A DNA stretch of 6,964 nucleotides from CAZKTF01 sp964555565 (GCA_964555565.1 CAZKTF010000200.1:1-6964), one strand, 5' to 3'; positions 1-6,526 are shown, numbered from the stretch's first letter. The notes: generated by a model from the sequence alone, not told the origin. Made by a program: numbers and translations.

Positions 1-1
1 C

Positions 2-663
<662 letters not shown>

Positions 664-664
<1 letters not shown>

Positions 665-684
665 CCCCGCCCGCCGAGCGGGGC
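664..684 (+). terminator. GC hairpin at the end of ispG, possible terminator
   Basis: A perfect 7-bp inverted repeat, GCCCCGC (664-670) and GCGGGGC (678-684), is separated by a 7-base loop. The left arm starts on the last base of the ispG stop codon. No T-tract follows (next bases CGTTAGG), so this is not a classic intrinsic terminator. It could be a U-less terminator, an mRNA 3' stabilising hairpin, or a chance product of very high G+C. Its position immediately after the stop is the main support. Confidence 0.4.
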
Positions 685-736
685 CGTTAGGCTCGGTGGT
701 CTCCAGCGGGTTGCGGGACCACGACCGGCGACCTCC

Positions 737-2599
737 ATGAGAACCACCCCCCTCCGCGCCCTCCCCGCCGCCGCCGCGGTCCTGGCGCTGCTCCTCCCCG
801 GCCGCGCCGCCACGATCACGCCGGGGTGGCCGAAGGGGGCGAACGAGGGGTTCCTCGTCGCGGCCCTCGCCCCCGGCGAGGGCGCGGCGGACCTCTCGCT
901 CGCGCCCGGCACCGACGGCTCCCTGTTCGTCGCCTGGAGCGAGGCGGCCGGGGACGTGTTCCGCGTCCAGAGGGTCCTCGACTCCGGGGCGCGCGGCTTC
1001 GGTTCCTCCGGCACCCTCGTCCGCTCCGGGAGCGGCATCGAGGTCCGCCCGGCCTCGGGCCGCCGCGCCGCCGACGGCCGGGGGCCCTACGACCTCTTCC
1101 CCACCTCGGACGGTGGGGTCCTCGTGGCCTGGTGCGAGAGGGGCGTGGTCGGCCGGGACCTCAGGGTGCAGCGGCTCGACGCGGGGGGGGCGCCCCTGTT
1201 CGCGGGGGACGGTCTCGCCCTCCTCCCGGGGCTCCCGGACGACGACACGACGGTGGTGGCGCTCGCGGCCGACGGGGCGGACGGCCTCTTCGCGGTCGGC
1301 GTCCACGCGGACGACGGGACCGGGCCGGTGCGGTTCCAGCGCGCGCGCTCCTCGGGCGACCTCGCCTTCCCCTCACCCGGGTCGCCCGTGGACGCGTCCC
1401 CGGAGCCGAAGTCCGCGCCGGGCGTGGCCCGGTTCCTGGACGGGACCGCCGCCGTGGTCTGGTCCCGGGGGACCCCCGCGGACCTGCGGTTCCAGATCGT
1501 GGACGCGTTCGGGCCCCGGCTCGGCTTCGACGGCGTCTCGCTCGGGGCCACGGGAGGCCCCTCCCCCTCGGCGCCGGACCGCCGGCCCTCGCTGCGCGTG
1601 GCCGGGTCGGCCATCCCCGGCTACGTGCTCGTCTCCCACCGTGCGGACGCCTCGGCGAGGCTCCTCCTCGTCTCCGCCGCCGGCGGCACGGTCCTGCGCG
1701 ACGAGAAGGTCGCGGCCGGGGACTTCGCGGCGGCCCCGGAGGTGACGACGATCAACGCCACCGTGACCGGGCTCCCGGAGGGGATCGAACTCCGCGGTCT
1801 CGGGACCGACGGCGCGGCCCTGCGCTTCGTCCGCCCGCTCAAGGGCCCCTGGCGCGCACCGGAGGTCGTCGTCCCGCCGGCCCCCGCCGCCCCGGGAGCC
1901 CCGGGGGCGCTCGCGGGGCCGCTGTGGGCCTTCGACCTCGGGGAGCGGAGCGTGGCCGGGACCGACGTCCGCGTGCTGGCCTACCGGCACTCGATCGCCG
2001 ACAGGGCGCTCAACCCCGCGCTCGGCCCCTGGCTCGCGGCGGCCCCCGGCCCGGCGGACCCCGCGCGCATCGCGGGAGGCGACCCCTGGGTCTTCACCGC
2101 CTGGGTCGCGCCGAACGCGGGGACGAAGGCCGTGTTCGCCGCGCGGCAGGGGGCCTCGGGCGCGCACGATCTCCTCGACGCCGGGGGCTTCAGGGCGAAG
2201 ACGGTGACCGTGCTCCGGCCCGCCTCGGGCACCGGGACGATCACGGCCGTCGCGCCCGAGGTGACGCTCCCGACCTTCCCCGCGCCCGCGACCCCCGCCA
2301 CGATCGTCGTCCGCGCCGGGAGCGAGCGGGGGACGCTCGCCGTCCTGGACCTCGTCTCCTTCACCGGGAAGAAGAACCTCGCCTGGACCGCGACCCTCGC
2401 CGGGACCGGGGGCGTGACGGGCATCCTCCGGGCCGGGGCGATCGGGCACGGGGCGAGGCTGGTCCTGAAGGGGCTCCCGCTCGACGCCGCCGAGGAGGTC
2501 GCCGTCCTCCGGATCGAGGTGGACGGCACGCCCGAGGCGGCCGCGGTCCTCCTCAAGCCGAACAAGTCCGGCACCCGCGCGGTCTTCAAAGGGAGATGA
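737..2599 (+). CDS. Secreted protein of unknown function with propeller-like beta repeats
   Basis: This 620-residue protein is not one I recognise by family. Residues 1-25 look like a Sec signal peptide: Arg2 and Arg7, a hydrophobic AAAAVLALLLPG core, and a GRAA cleavage region. It is therefore probably exported. The mature part has loosely repeated units in which a hydrophobic strand (FVAWSE, 64-69; VLVAWCE, 128-134; LFAVGV, 184-189; AAVVWS, 238-243; YVLVSH, 296-301) is followed by a polar turn and a second strand (FRVQRV, DLRVQRL, VRFQRA, LRFQIV, ARLLLV). This spacing resembles beta-propeller blades of sialidase/YVTN-like secreted proteins. WVFTAWV (451-457) may be a further blade. Residues about 485-620 look like a separate Thr/Val/Gly-rich beta-sandwich domain. 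No catalytic motif is visible. The ATG at 737 has no clear Shine-Dalgarno, and the signal peptide supports this start. A run of eight G at 1183-1190 lies in the coding region. It is 72 bp from ispG and 29 bp from mqnC on the same strand. Confidence 0.78.
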   Translation: MRTTPLRALPAAAAVLALLLPGRAATITPGWPKGANEGFLVAALAPGEGAADLSLAPGTDGSLFVAWSEAAGDVFRVQRVLDSGARGFGSSGTLVRSGSGIEVRPASGRRAADGRGPYDLFPTSDGGVLVAWCERGVVGRDLRVQRLDAGGAPLFAGDGLALLPGLPDDDTTVVALAADGADGLFAVGVHADDGTGPVRFQRARSSGDLAFPSPGSPVDASPEPKSAPGVARFLDGTAAVVWSRGTPADLRFQIVDAFGPRLGFDGVSLGATGGPSPSAPDRRPSLRVAGSAIPGYVLVSHRADASARLLLVSAAGGTVLRDEKVAAGDFAAAPEVTTINATVTGLPEGIELRGLGTDGAALRFVRPLKGPWRAPEVVVPPAPAAPGAPGALAGPLWAFDLGERSVAGTDVRVLAYRHSIADRALNPALGPWLAAAPGPADPARIAGGDPWVFTAWVAPNAGTKAVFAARQGASGAHDLLDAGGFRAKTVTVLRPASGTGTITAVAPEVTLPTFPAPATPATIVVRAGSERGTLAVLDLVSFTGKKNLAWTATLAGTGGVTGILRAGAIGHGARLVLKGLPLDAAEEVAVLRIEVDGTPEAAAVLLKPNKSGTRAVFKGR

Positions 2600-2628
2600 A
2601 ACGGCGCCGATTCGTGTAGTTTCCCGCC

Positions 2629-3738
2629 ATGGCCGACGGGACCCTCCGCGCCGTCCTGGATCGCGCCGTCGCCGGAGAGCGGCTGACGGAGGCCGAGGCG
2701 GTGCGCCTCCTGCGCGGGGCGGACCTGGTCTCGCTGGGGACGGCCGCCCGCGCGGTCGCTGAGCGGCTCCACCCGGGGCGGGTCCGCACCTACGTCGTGG
2801 ACCGCAACATCAACTACAGCAACGTCTGCGACTCCTACTGCAAGTTCTGCGGCTTCTTCCGCGTGGCCGGGGACGCCGACGCCTACGTCCTCCCGAAGGA
2901 GGTCATGCGCCGGAAGGTGGAGGAGCTCCTCGAGATCGGAGGCACGCAGGTGCTGCTCCAGGGCGGCACCCACCCGACGCTCGGCATGGAGTGGTACGAG
3001 GACCTGGTGCGCTTCTTCAAGTCGCTCGGGGTCCACCTCCACGGCTTCTCCCCCCCCGAGATCCAGAAGATGGCCGAGGTCACCGGCCTCCCGCTCCGGC
3101 GCGTCCTCGAGCGGCTCGTGGCCGCGGGCCTCGACTCCATCCCCGGGGGCGGCGCGGAGATCCTCGTGGACCGCGTGCGCCGGGAGATCTCCCCGCACAA
3201 GGTGATGACGGAGGGATGGCTCGAGGTGATGCGCGAGGCCCACCGCCTCGGCCTCAGGACCTCCTGCACGATGATGTACGGCCACCGGGAGACGCTGGAG
3301 GAGAGGGTGGAGCACCTCCGGCGCCTGCGGGACCTCCAGGACGAGACGGGGGGCTTCACCGCCTTCATCTGCTGGGCCTTCCAGCCCACGCACGCGCTCG
3401 TGCGCATGGAGGCGGCCGGGGCCCACGACTACCTCCGGACGCTCGCCGTCTCGCGGCTCTACCTCCAGAACGTCCCGAACGTCCAGTCCTCCTGGGTGAC
3501 CATGGGCCCCAAGGTGGGCCAGCTCGCCCTCCTGTTCGGCGCCAACGACATGGGCTCGATCATGCTGGAGGAGAACGTCGTCTCCACCGCGGGCGTGAAG
3601 TTCCGGATGGGGATCGAGGAGATCCGCCGGGTCATCGAGAAGGCGGGCTACGAGCCCTCGCAGCGGGACTTCTTCTACCGGCCGATCCAGCCCCCGTGCC
3701 GGCGGGCCGCGGCCCCGGTGCCGGTCGGCTCGCCGTGA
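2629..3738 (+). CDS. mqnC: Dehypoxanthine futalosine cyclase (cyclic dehypoxanthinyl futalosine synthase), radical SAM
   Basis: MqnC is a radical-SAM [4Fe-4S] enzyme that cyclises dehypoxanthine futalosine in the futalosine pathway to menaquinone. The 369-residue length is normal. The cluster motif C67-x3-C71-x2-C74 follows RNINYSNV. Other hallmarks are the glycine-rich strand GGTQVLLQGG (104-113), IPGGGAEILVDRVRREISP (171-189), MMYGH with ET (215-222), and DETGGFTAFICWAFQP (238-253). The last motif, together with SSWVTMGPKVGQLAL (287-301) and FGANDMGS (303-310), favours MqnC over the related MqnE aminofutalosine synthase or CofH. The ATG at 2629 lacks a good Shine-Dalgarno; the family-like N-terminus (LTEAEAVRLLRGADL) supports it. 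The TGA stop overlaps the next gene's GTG by four bases (GTGA), which indicates translational coupling. mqnA, mqnB and mqnD are not in this window. Confidence 0.93.
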   Translation: MADGTLRAVLDRAVAGERLTEAEAVRLLRGADLVSLGTAARAVAERLHPGRVRTYVVDRNINYSNVCDSYCKFCGFFRVAGDADAYVLPKEVMRRKVEELLEIGGTQVLLQGGTHPTLGMEWYEDLVRFFKSLGVHLHGFSPPEIQKMAEVTGLPLRRVLERLVAAGLDSIPGGGAEILVDRVRREISPHKVMTEGWLEVMREAHRLGLRTSCTMMYGHRETLEERVEHLRRLRDLQDETGGFTAFICWAFQPTHALVRMEAAGAHDYLRTLAVSRLYLQNVPNVQSSWVTMGPKVGQLALLFGANDMGSIMLEENVVSTAGVKFRMGIEEIRRVIEKAGYEPSQRDFFYRPIQPPCRRAAAPVPVGSP

Positions 3739-4667
3739 CCGCCCCCGCGATCGAGGCCCTCTGCGCCCGCGCCTCCCGGGGCGAGGACCTCGCGGCGGAG
3801 GACGCGGTGCGCCTGTTCCAGGAGGCGGACGTCCTCCTCCTCGGAGGCCACGCCGACGCGGTCCGCCGCCGGCTCCACGGGGACCGCGTCACGCTGGTCT
3901 CGGTCCTCCCGCTCGCCTGGGGAGAGCGGCCCGTCGCCGGCTCCGAGGTCCTCCCCGACGAGGTCCGCCTGGAGGGTCCGCTTCCCGACGGGGCCTCGCT
4001 CGCGGACGCGCGGCGGATGATCGAGGAGGCCCGCGCCGCGCGGCCGGGGGTCCCGCTCCGGGGCGTGCGGCCGGCGGAACTGCTCGGGCTCGCGCGCGGC
4101 GCGGGCCTCGAGCCCTCGGTGGCCGCGGAGCGCCTCCGCCGCTCGGGCCTCGCCACGCTCGCCCACCCGGGGCCGGCCGACGACCCCTGCGAGACGCTGG
4201 AGGGGCTCTTCGCCGCCCACCGGGCCGGGATGCCCACGGACGCGCCCGTCGTCTACGGCGCCGCGACGCCCGGGGAGGACGTCGTGGACGCGCTGCTGGC
4301 GCTCCGGATGCTCGGCCAGGCGACGCGCCTCCTGCGCTGCGCCGTCCCCCTCCCCGACCACCCGCCCGACGCCTCACCCCTCGAGGGGACCTCGGGGATC
4401 GAGGACCTGCGCGTGTTCGCCCTGGCGCGGCTCCTCCTCGGCCCGGTGCCGCGGGTGGCCGTGGAGGCCGCGGCCGTCGGCCCGAAGCTCGGGGTGGTGG
4501 CGCTCTCCTTCGGGGCCGACACCGTCGCCGGGGCGCTGGCGGAGTCCACGGTCCGGCTCCTCCCCTCCGAGGCGGAGAATCCCCGCCCCTTCAACACCGA
4601 CCGGGCGCGGCTCCTCCTCGCCGAGGCGGGCCGGGAGCCCGCCCCTCCTCCCCCCTTCCCGGCCTGA
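3735..4667 (+). CDS. Degenerate MqnE/MqnC-family protein lacking the radical-SAM cluster motif
   Basis: This is a 310-residue protein beginning at a GTG inside the mqnC stop region (GTGA overlap at 3735-3738). The longer open frame upstream is out-of-frame mqnC. It aligns by eye along its length with the aminofutalosine synthase (MqnE)/MqnC family. The N-terminus LAAEDAVRLFQEADVLLLG (19-37) and RRRLHGDRVTLV (44-55) match the family's start. GIEDLRVFALARLLLGPVPRV (221-241), VGPKLGVVALSFGAD (248-262) and LLAEAGREP (294-302) match its end. Where active members have NxxINYTNVC-x3-C-x2-C, this one has SVLPLAWGERPVAG; its only cysteines are C10, C152 and C202. The GGGAEI motif is replaced by HPGPADD (144-150). 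It therefore probably does not bind the usual cluster or run SAM chemistry. The long frame with native codon use argues against a recent pseudogene. A structural or regulatory partner role for MqnC is inference; the function is unknown. Confidence 0.85.
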   Translation: MTAPAIEALCARASRGEDLAAEDAVRLFQEADVLLLGGHADAVRRRLHGDRVTLVSVLPLAWGERPVAGSEVLPDEVRLEGPLPDGASLADARRMIEEARAARPGVPLRGVRPAELLGLARGAGLEPSVAAERLRRSGLATLAHPGPADDPCETLEGLFAAHRAGMPTDAPVVYGAATPGEDVVDALLALRMLGQATRLLRCAVPLPDHPPDASPLEGTSGIEDLRVFALARLLLGPVPRVAVEAAAVGPKLGVVALSFGADTVAGALAESTVRLLPSEAENPRPFNTDRARLLLAEAGREPAPPPPFPA

Positions 4668-4673
4668 GGCGCG

Positions 4674-4919
4674 GTGCGGGTCTTCGTCCACCTCTTCGCC
4701 TCCGCCCGGGACCGGGCGGGGCGCGGGGTCGTCGAGGTGGAGCTCCGGGAGCCCGCCACCGTCGGCGACCTGGCCGCGGCGCTCGTCCTGCGCCACGCGG
4801 GCTTCGTCGAGATCCTCGCCACCGCGCGGATCGCGGTCGATCGGGAGTTCGCGGGGAAGGACACCCCCGTGACCGAGTCGAGCGAGGTCGCGGTCCTGCC
4901 GCCGGTCTCGGGGGGGTAG
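4674..4919 (+). CDS. moaD: Molybdopterin synthase sulfur-carrier (small) subunit MoaD
   Basis: MoaD is the ubiquitin-fold sulfur carrier of molybdopterin synthase. Its C-terminal glycine is adenylated and thiocarboxylated, then donates sulfur to precursor Z (cPMP) within the MoaD-MoaE complex in the cytosol. The protein is 81 residues, the usual size. It starts MRVFVHLFASARDRAG, has the VELREPATVGDLAAAL strand-helix (22-37), and ends in the EVAVLPPVSGG tail with the required terminal Gly-Gly. The GTG at 4674 lies 6 bp after the preceding stop; no ATG gives a better start. Only 2 bp separate its stop from moaE. The terminal Gly-Gly codons fall in a run of seven G at 4910-4916, which may also serve as ribosome binding sequence for moaE. 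Confidence 0.92.
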   Translation: MRVFVHLFASARDRAGRGVVEVELREPATVGDLAAALVLRHAGFVEILATARIAVDREFAGKDTPVTESSEVAVLPPVSGG

Positions 4920-4921
4920 GG

Positions 4922-5332
4922 ATGGGACTCCTGGTTGAGGGACCGATCGACGTCGCGGCCGTGGAGGCCGAGGTCCGCACCCCCGCCGCGGGTGCCGTGG
5001 TCCTGTTCGTCGGGACCGCGCGGGAGGAGACGCGGGGGCGGCGGGTCGTCCGCCTTTTCTACGAGTCCTACGCGGCCATGGCGGAGAAGCGGCTCGCGGA
5101 GATCGGCGAGGAGGCCCGCGCGAAGCACGGCGCGCTCCGCGTCTCCCTCCGCCACCGCATCGGGCCCTGCCCCGTCGGCGAGGCGAGCGTGGTCATCGCG
5201 GTCTCGGCGGCGCACCGCGCGGAGGCCTTCGACGCCTGCCGCGCCGTGATCGAGGAGATCAAGCGCTCCGCCCCCCTCTGGAAGAAGGAGGTCTACGAGG
5301 ACGGGGGGGAGTGGGTGGGCCGGGGGTCCTGA
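4922..5332 (+). CDS. moaE: Molybdopterin synthase catalytic (large) subunit MoaE
   Basis: MoaE with MoaD inserts the dithiolene sulfurs into cPMP to make molybdopterin. The 136 residues are close to the usual length. Family signatures in order are GAVVLFVGTAR (24-34), YESYAAMAEKRL (47-58), LRHRIGPCPVGEASVVIAVSAAHRAEAF (76-103, with the conserved HRIG and VGE-SV pieces), and EEIKRSAPLWKKE (111-123). The last segment carries the active-site lysines at about K114 and K121. The ATG at 4922 follows moaD by 2 bp, with a G-rich stretch upstream as a likely ribosome binding site. It is the last gene of the mqnC-moaE run. Its TGA stop (5330-5332) is also the first three bases of a 47-bp hairpin repeat. 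It converges on pfkA. Confidence 0.95.
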   Translation: MGLLVEGPIDVAAVEAEVRTPAAGAVVLFVGTAREETRGRRVVRLFYESYAAMAEKRLAEIGEEARAKHGALRVSLRHRIGPCPVGEASVVIAVSAAHRAEAFDACRAVIEEIKRSAPLWKKEVYEDGGEWVGRGS

Positions 5333-5376
5333 GAGTTTGTGAGGGAAACGGCACCCCTCACAAACTCATAGAAGGC
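5330..5376 (+). repeat. Hairpin repeat copy 1, at the moaE stop
   Basis: This is a 47-bp element starting with the moaE TGA. It contains a perfect 13-bp stem, GAGTTTGTGAGGG (5333-5345) and CCCTCACAAACTC (5355-5367), with a 9-base loop AAACGGCAC and a 3' flank ending TAGAAGGC (5369-5376). An inverted second copy lies at 5488-5534. The two agree at 38 of 47 positions, and stem differences are paired changes. There is no T-tract after the stem. It may act as a transcription terminator or mRNA 3' structure for the moaE transcript, or be one half of a REPIN/MITE-like mobile palindrome. It is less G+C-rich than the flanking genes. Confidence 0.88.
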
Positions 5377-5487
5377 AGGCTCGATAGGCGGCGATCCTGC
5401 GGGGCGGGGCCCCGGAAGCCCAAACGGCCTTGGTTGACGGCTTGGGGAGGATCCTGAAGGCCAGGGAACAGGACCTACAACGCCGTG
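5377..5487. other. 111-bp spacer between the inverted hairpin copies
   Basis: No gene is credible here. It holds a 10-bp GC palindrome CGGGGCCCCG (5405-5414) and a weak central hairpin (AAGCC 5416-5420 with GGCTT 5439-5443). That hairpin's loop region contains AAACGGCC, similar to the loop core AAACGGC of the flanking repeats. GATCCTG occurs twice (5393-5399 and 5450-5456). With the flanking copies this makes a 205-bp unit with imperfect 47-bp terminal inverted repeats. Whether the spacer is part of a mobile unit or simply sequence between two gene ends cannot be decided from one locus. Confidence 0.5.
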
Positions 5488-5534
5488 GCCTTCTACAAGC
5501 CTGTGAAGGGAGCCGTTTCCTTCACAGGCTCTCA
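5488..5534 (-). repeat. Hairpin repeat copy 2, at the pfkA stop (inverted)
   Basis: Read on the minus strand this 47-bp element begins with the pfkA TGA (5534-5532). It has a stem GAGCCTGTGAAGG (5531-5519) pairing with CCTTCACAGGCTT (5509-5497): 12 Watson-Crick pairs plus one terminal G-U. The 9-base loop is AAACGGCTC, and the same TAGAAGGC flank (5495-5488) follows. Relative to copy 1, two adjacent T-A pairs become C-G, one G-C pair becomes A-T, and one G-C becomes G-U. Only the loop base and one flank base change without a partner. It stands in the same position and orientation to pfkA as copy 1 does to moaE. Confidence 0.88.
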
Positions 5535-6488
5535 CTCGAACAGGATCTGCATCCGCCGCGCGAGGTCGAAGACCTCCGGGAGGATCTCGCGGCGCTTCCC
5601 GGCCACCTCCGCCAGCGGCACCGGGACGCACTTCCCGGCGCGGTAGGCGATCATCGTCCCGGTCTCGCCCGAGCGGCAGGCCTCCACCGCGGCCTCGCCG
5701 AGACGCGCCGCCAGCAGCCGGTCGAAGAACGACGGCGTCCCCCCGCGCTGGATGTAGCCGAGGACCGAGACGCGGGGCTCGCTCGGGTAGAGGTATTTGA
5801 TCCGCTCCGCCACCGAGGCGGCGGACATCGCCCCCTCGGCGCAGAGGACGAGGTGCCCCCGGCGCCCGGACTCGAGCAGGGCCTTCAGCCGGTCCCACGG
5901 GAAGGGCCGCTCCGGGAGGATGGCCGCGTGGGCGCCCGCCCCCACCGCCGCCATGAGCGTCAGGTACCCGGAGCCCCGCCCCATCAGCTCGATCACGATG
6001 GGCCGCTGCATGGAGACCGCGGTGTCGCGGATGGAGTCCACGAGGTGGAGGATGGTGTTCAGGCAGGTGTCCACGCCGAGGGTGATGTCGGTCCCCGCGA
6101 GGTCGTTGTCGATGGTGCTCGGGATGTGCACCACGCGGGCCCCGGCGGCCGCGAGGGCGGCCGAGCCCTGCACGGAGCCCTCCCCGCCGATGACCACGAG
6201 GGCGTCGGCCTGGAAGCCGGCGAGGTTCTCCACGCAGAGCGCGACCGCCTCCGGCAGCTTCAGGCCCGGGAAGCGGGACGAGCGGAGCAGCGTCCCGCCC
6301 TGGTTCGTGATCCCCTCCACGAGGACGGGCGGCAGGACCCCGCGGTCCCCCTCGTAGAGGCCGAGGAAGCCCCGGAACACCCCGATCGCCTCGATCCCGT
6401 GGCCCGCGGCGGCGGTCACGACGGCGCGGATGGCGGGGTTCATCCCCGGCGCGTCCCCCCCGCTCGTCAGCACGGCGATCCGGCGCAC
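5532..6488 (-). CDS. pfkA: 6-phosphofructokinase
   Basis: PfkA phosphorylates fructose 6-phosphate to fructose 1,6-bisphosphate in glycolysis, in the cytosol as an oligomer. I chose the GTG at 6488-6486 because GGGAGG sits five bases upstream. It gives a 318-residue protein starting V/M-RRIAVLTSGGDAPGMN, as in the family; an in-frame ATG at 6506 is possible and would add six residues. E. coli-style numbering holds well: G11, R72, GGEGS 101-105, TIDND 125-129 (catalytic D127), R162 and MGR 169-171. RVSVLGYIQRGG follows at 239-250. Gly104 favours ATP over pyrophosphate as donor. Glu103 replaces the usual Asp, Ser124 replaces Gly, Tyr stands at the position of E. coli His249, and Thr25 replaces the effector-site Arg25. 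Donor and allostery are thus inferred, not certain. It is transcribed towards moaE and divergent from the gene at 6619. Confidence 0.93.
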   Translation of the reverse strand: MRRIAVLTSGGDAPGMNPAIRAVVTAAAGHGIEAIGVFRGFLGLYEGDRGVLPPVLVEGITNQGGTLLRSSRFPGLKLPEAVALCVENLAGFQADALVVIGGEGSVQGSAALAAAGARVVHIPSTIDNDLAGTDITLGVDTCLNTILHLVDSIRDTAVSMQRPIVIELMGRGSGYLTLMAAVGAGAHAAILPERPFPWDRLKALLESGRRGHLVLCAEGAMSAASVAERIKYLYPSEPRVSVLGYIQRGGTPSFFDRLLAARLGEAAVEACRSGETGTMIAYRAGKCVPVPLAEVAGKRREILPEVFDLARRMQILFE

Positions 6489-6493
6489 GCGCA

Positions 6494-6499
6494 CCTCCC
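6494..6499 (-). promoter_or_regulatory. Ribosome binding site deciding the pfkA start
   Basis: GGGAGG on the minus strand lies five bases before the GTG at 6488. The alternative ATG at 6506 would place this motif inside the coding sequence and has only a G-rich repeat upstream. The GTG start also matches the usual N-terminus of PfkA. Confidence 0.7.
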
Positions 6500-6526
6500 A
6501 CCCCATCGTACCCGTACCCGTGCCCC
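6494..6526 (-). other. G-run array in the pfkA leader, possible G-quadruplex
   Basis: On the minus strand there are five G-runs of three or four (6526-6523, 6519-6517, 6513-6511, 6504-6501, 6499-6497) separated by 1 to 6 bases, followed by AGG. The first runs come from a hexamer repeated in tandem (GTACCC, GTACCC, GTGCCC at 6508-6525 on plus). The array fits the G3+N1-7 pattern and overlaps the pfkA ribosome binding site. High G+C makes a chance origin possible. Confidence 0.4.

Noticed and set aside
2602..2609. CGGCGCCG palindrome just after the stop of the secreted protein gene
   Set aside because: It has no loop and only eight bases in a very GC-rich background, so it cannot be called a terminator or operator.
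826..2619. Long plus-strand frame overlapping the secreted protein in another frame
   Set aside because: Its translation is almost only Arg/Gly/Pro/Ala, the usual shadow of a high-GC3 gene, and it lacks the signal peptide and repeat structure seen in the real frame.
2611..2628. TAGTTT before the mqnC start as a -10 element with a leaderless transcript
   Set aside because: No -35 sequence at suitable spacing; the nearest candidate, TTCAAA at 2585-2590, is too far. A six-base AT-rich match is not enough.
1981..3426. Long minus-strand frame across the end of the secreted protein gene and mqnC
   Set aside because: It is antisense to mqnC, which has clear family motifs, and its own translation has no recognisable domain and a His/Glu/Arg-biased shadow composition.
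5331..5376. Similar peptides from the two hairpin copies (AFYEFVRGAVSLTNS and AFYKPVKGAVSFTGS) suggesting a coding repeat
   Set aside because: Most differences would be non-synonymous, while nearly all preserve stem pairing. Nucleic-acid structure explains the similarity better than protein coding.
5330..5534. CRISPR array or insertion sequence
   Set aside because: There are only two copies, in inverted orientation, with no transposase gene, no direct-repeat spacing and no obvious target duplication.
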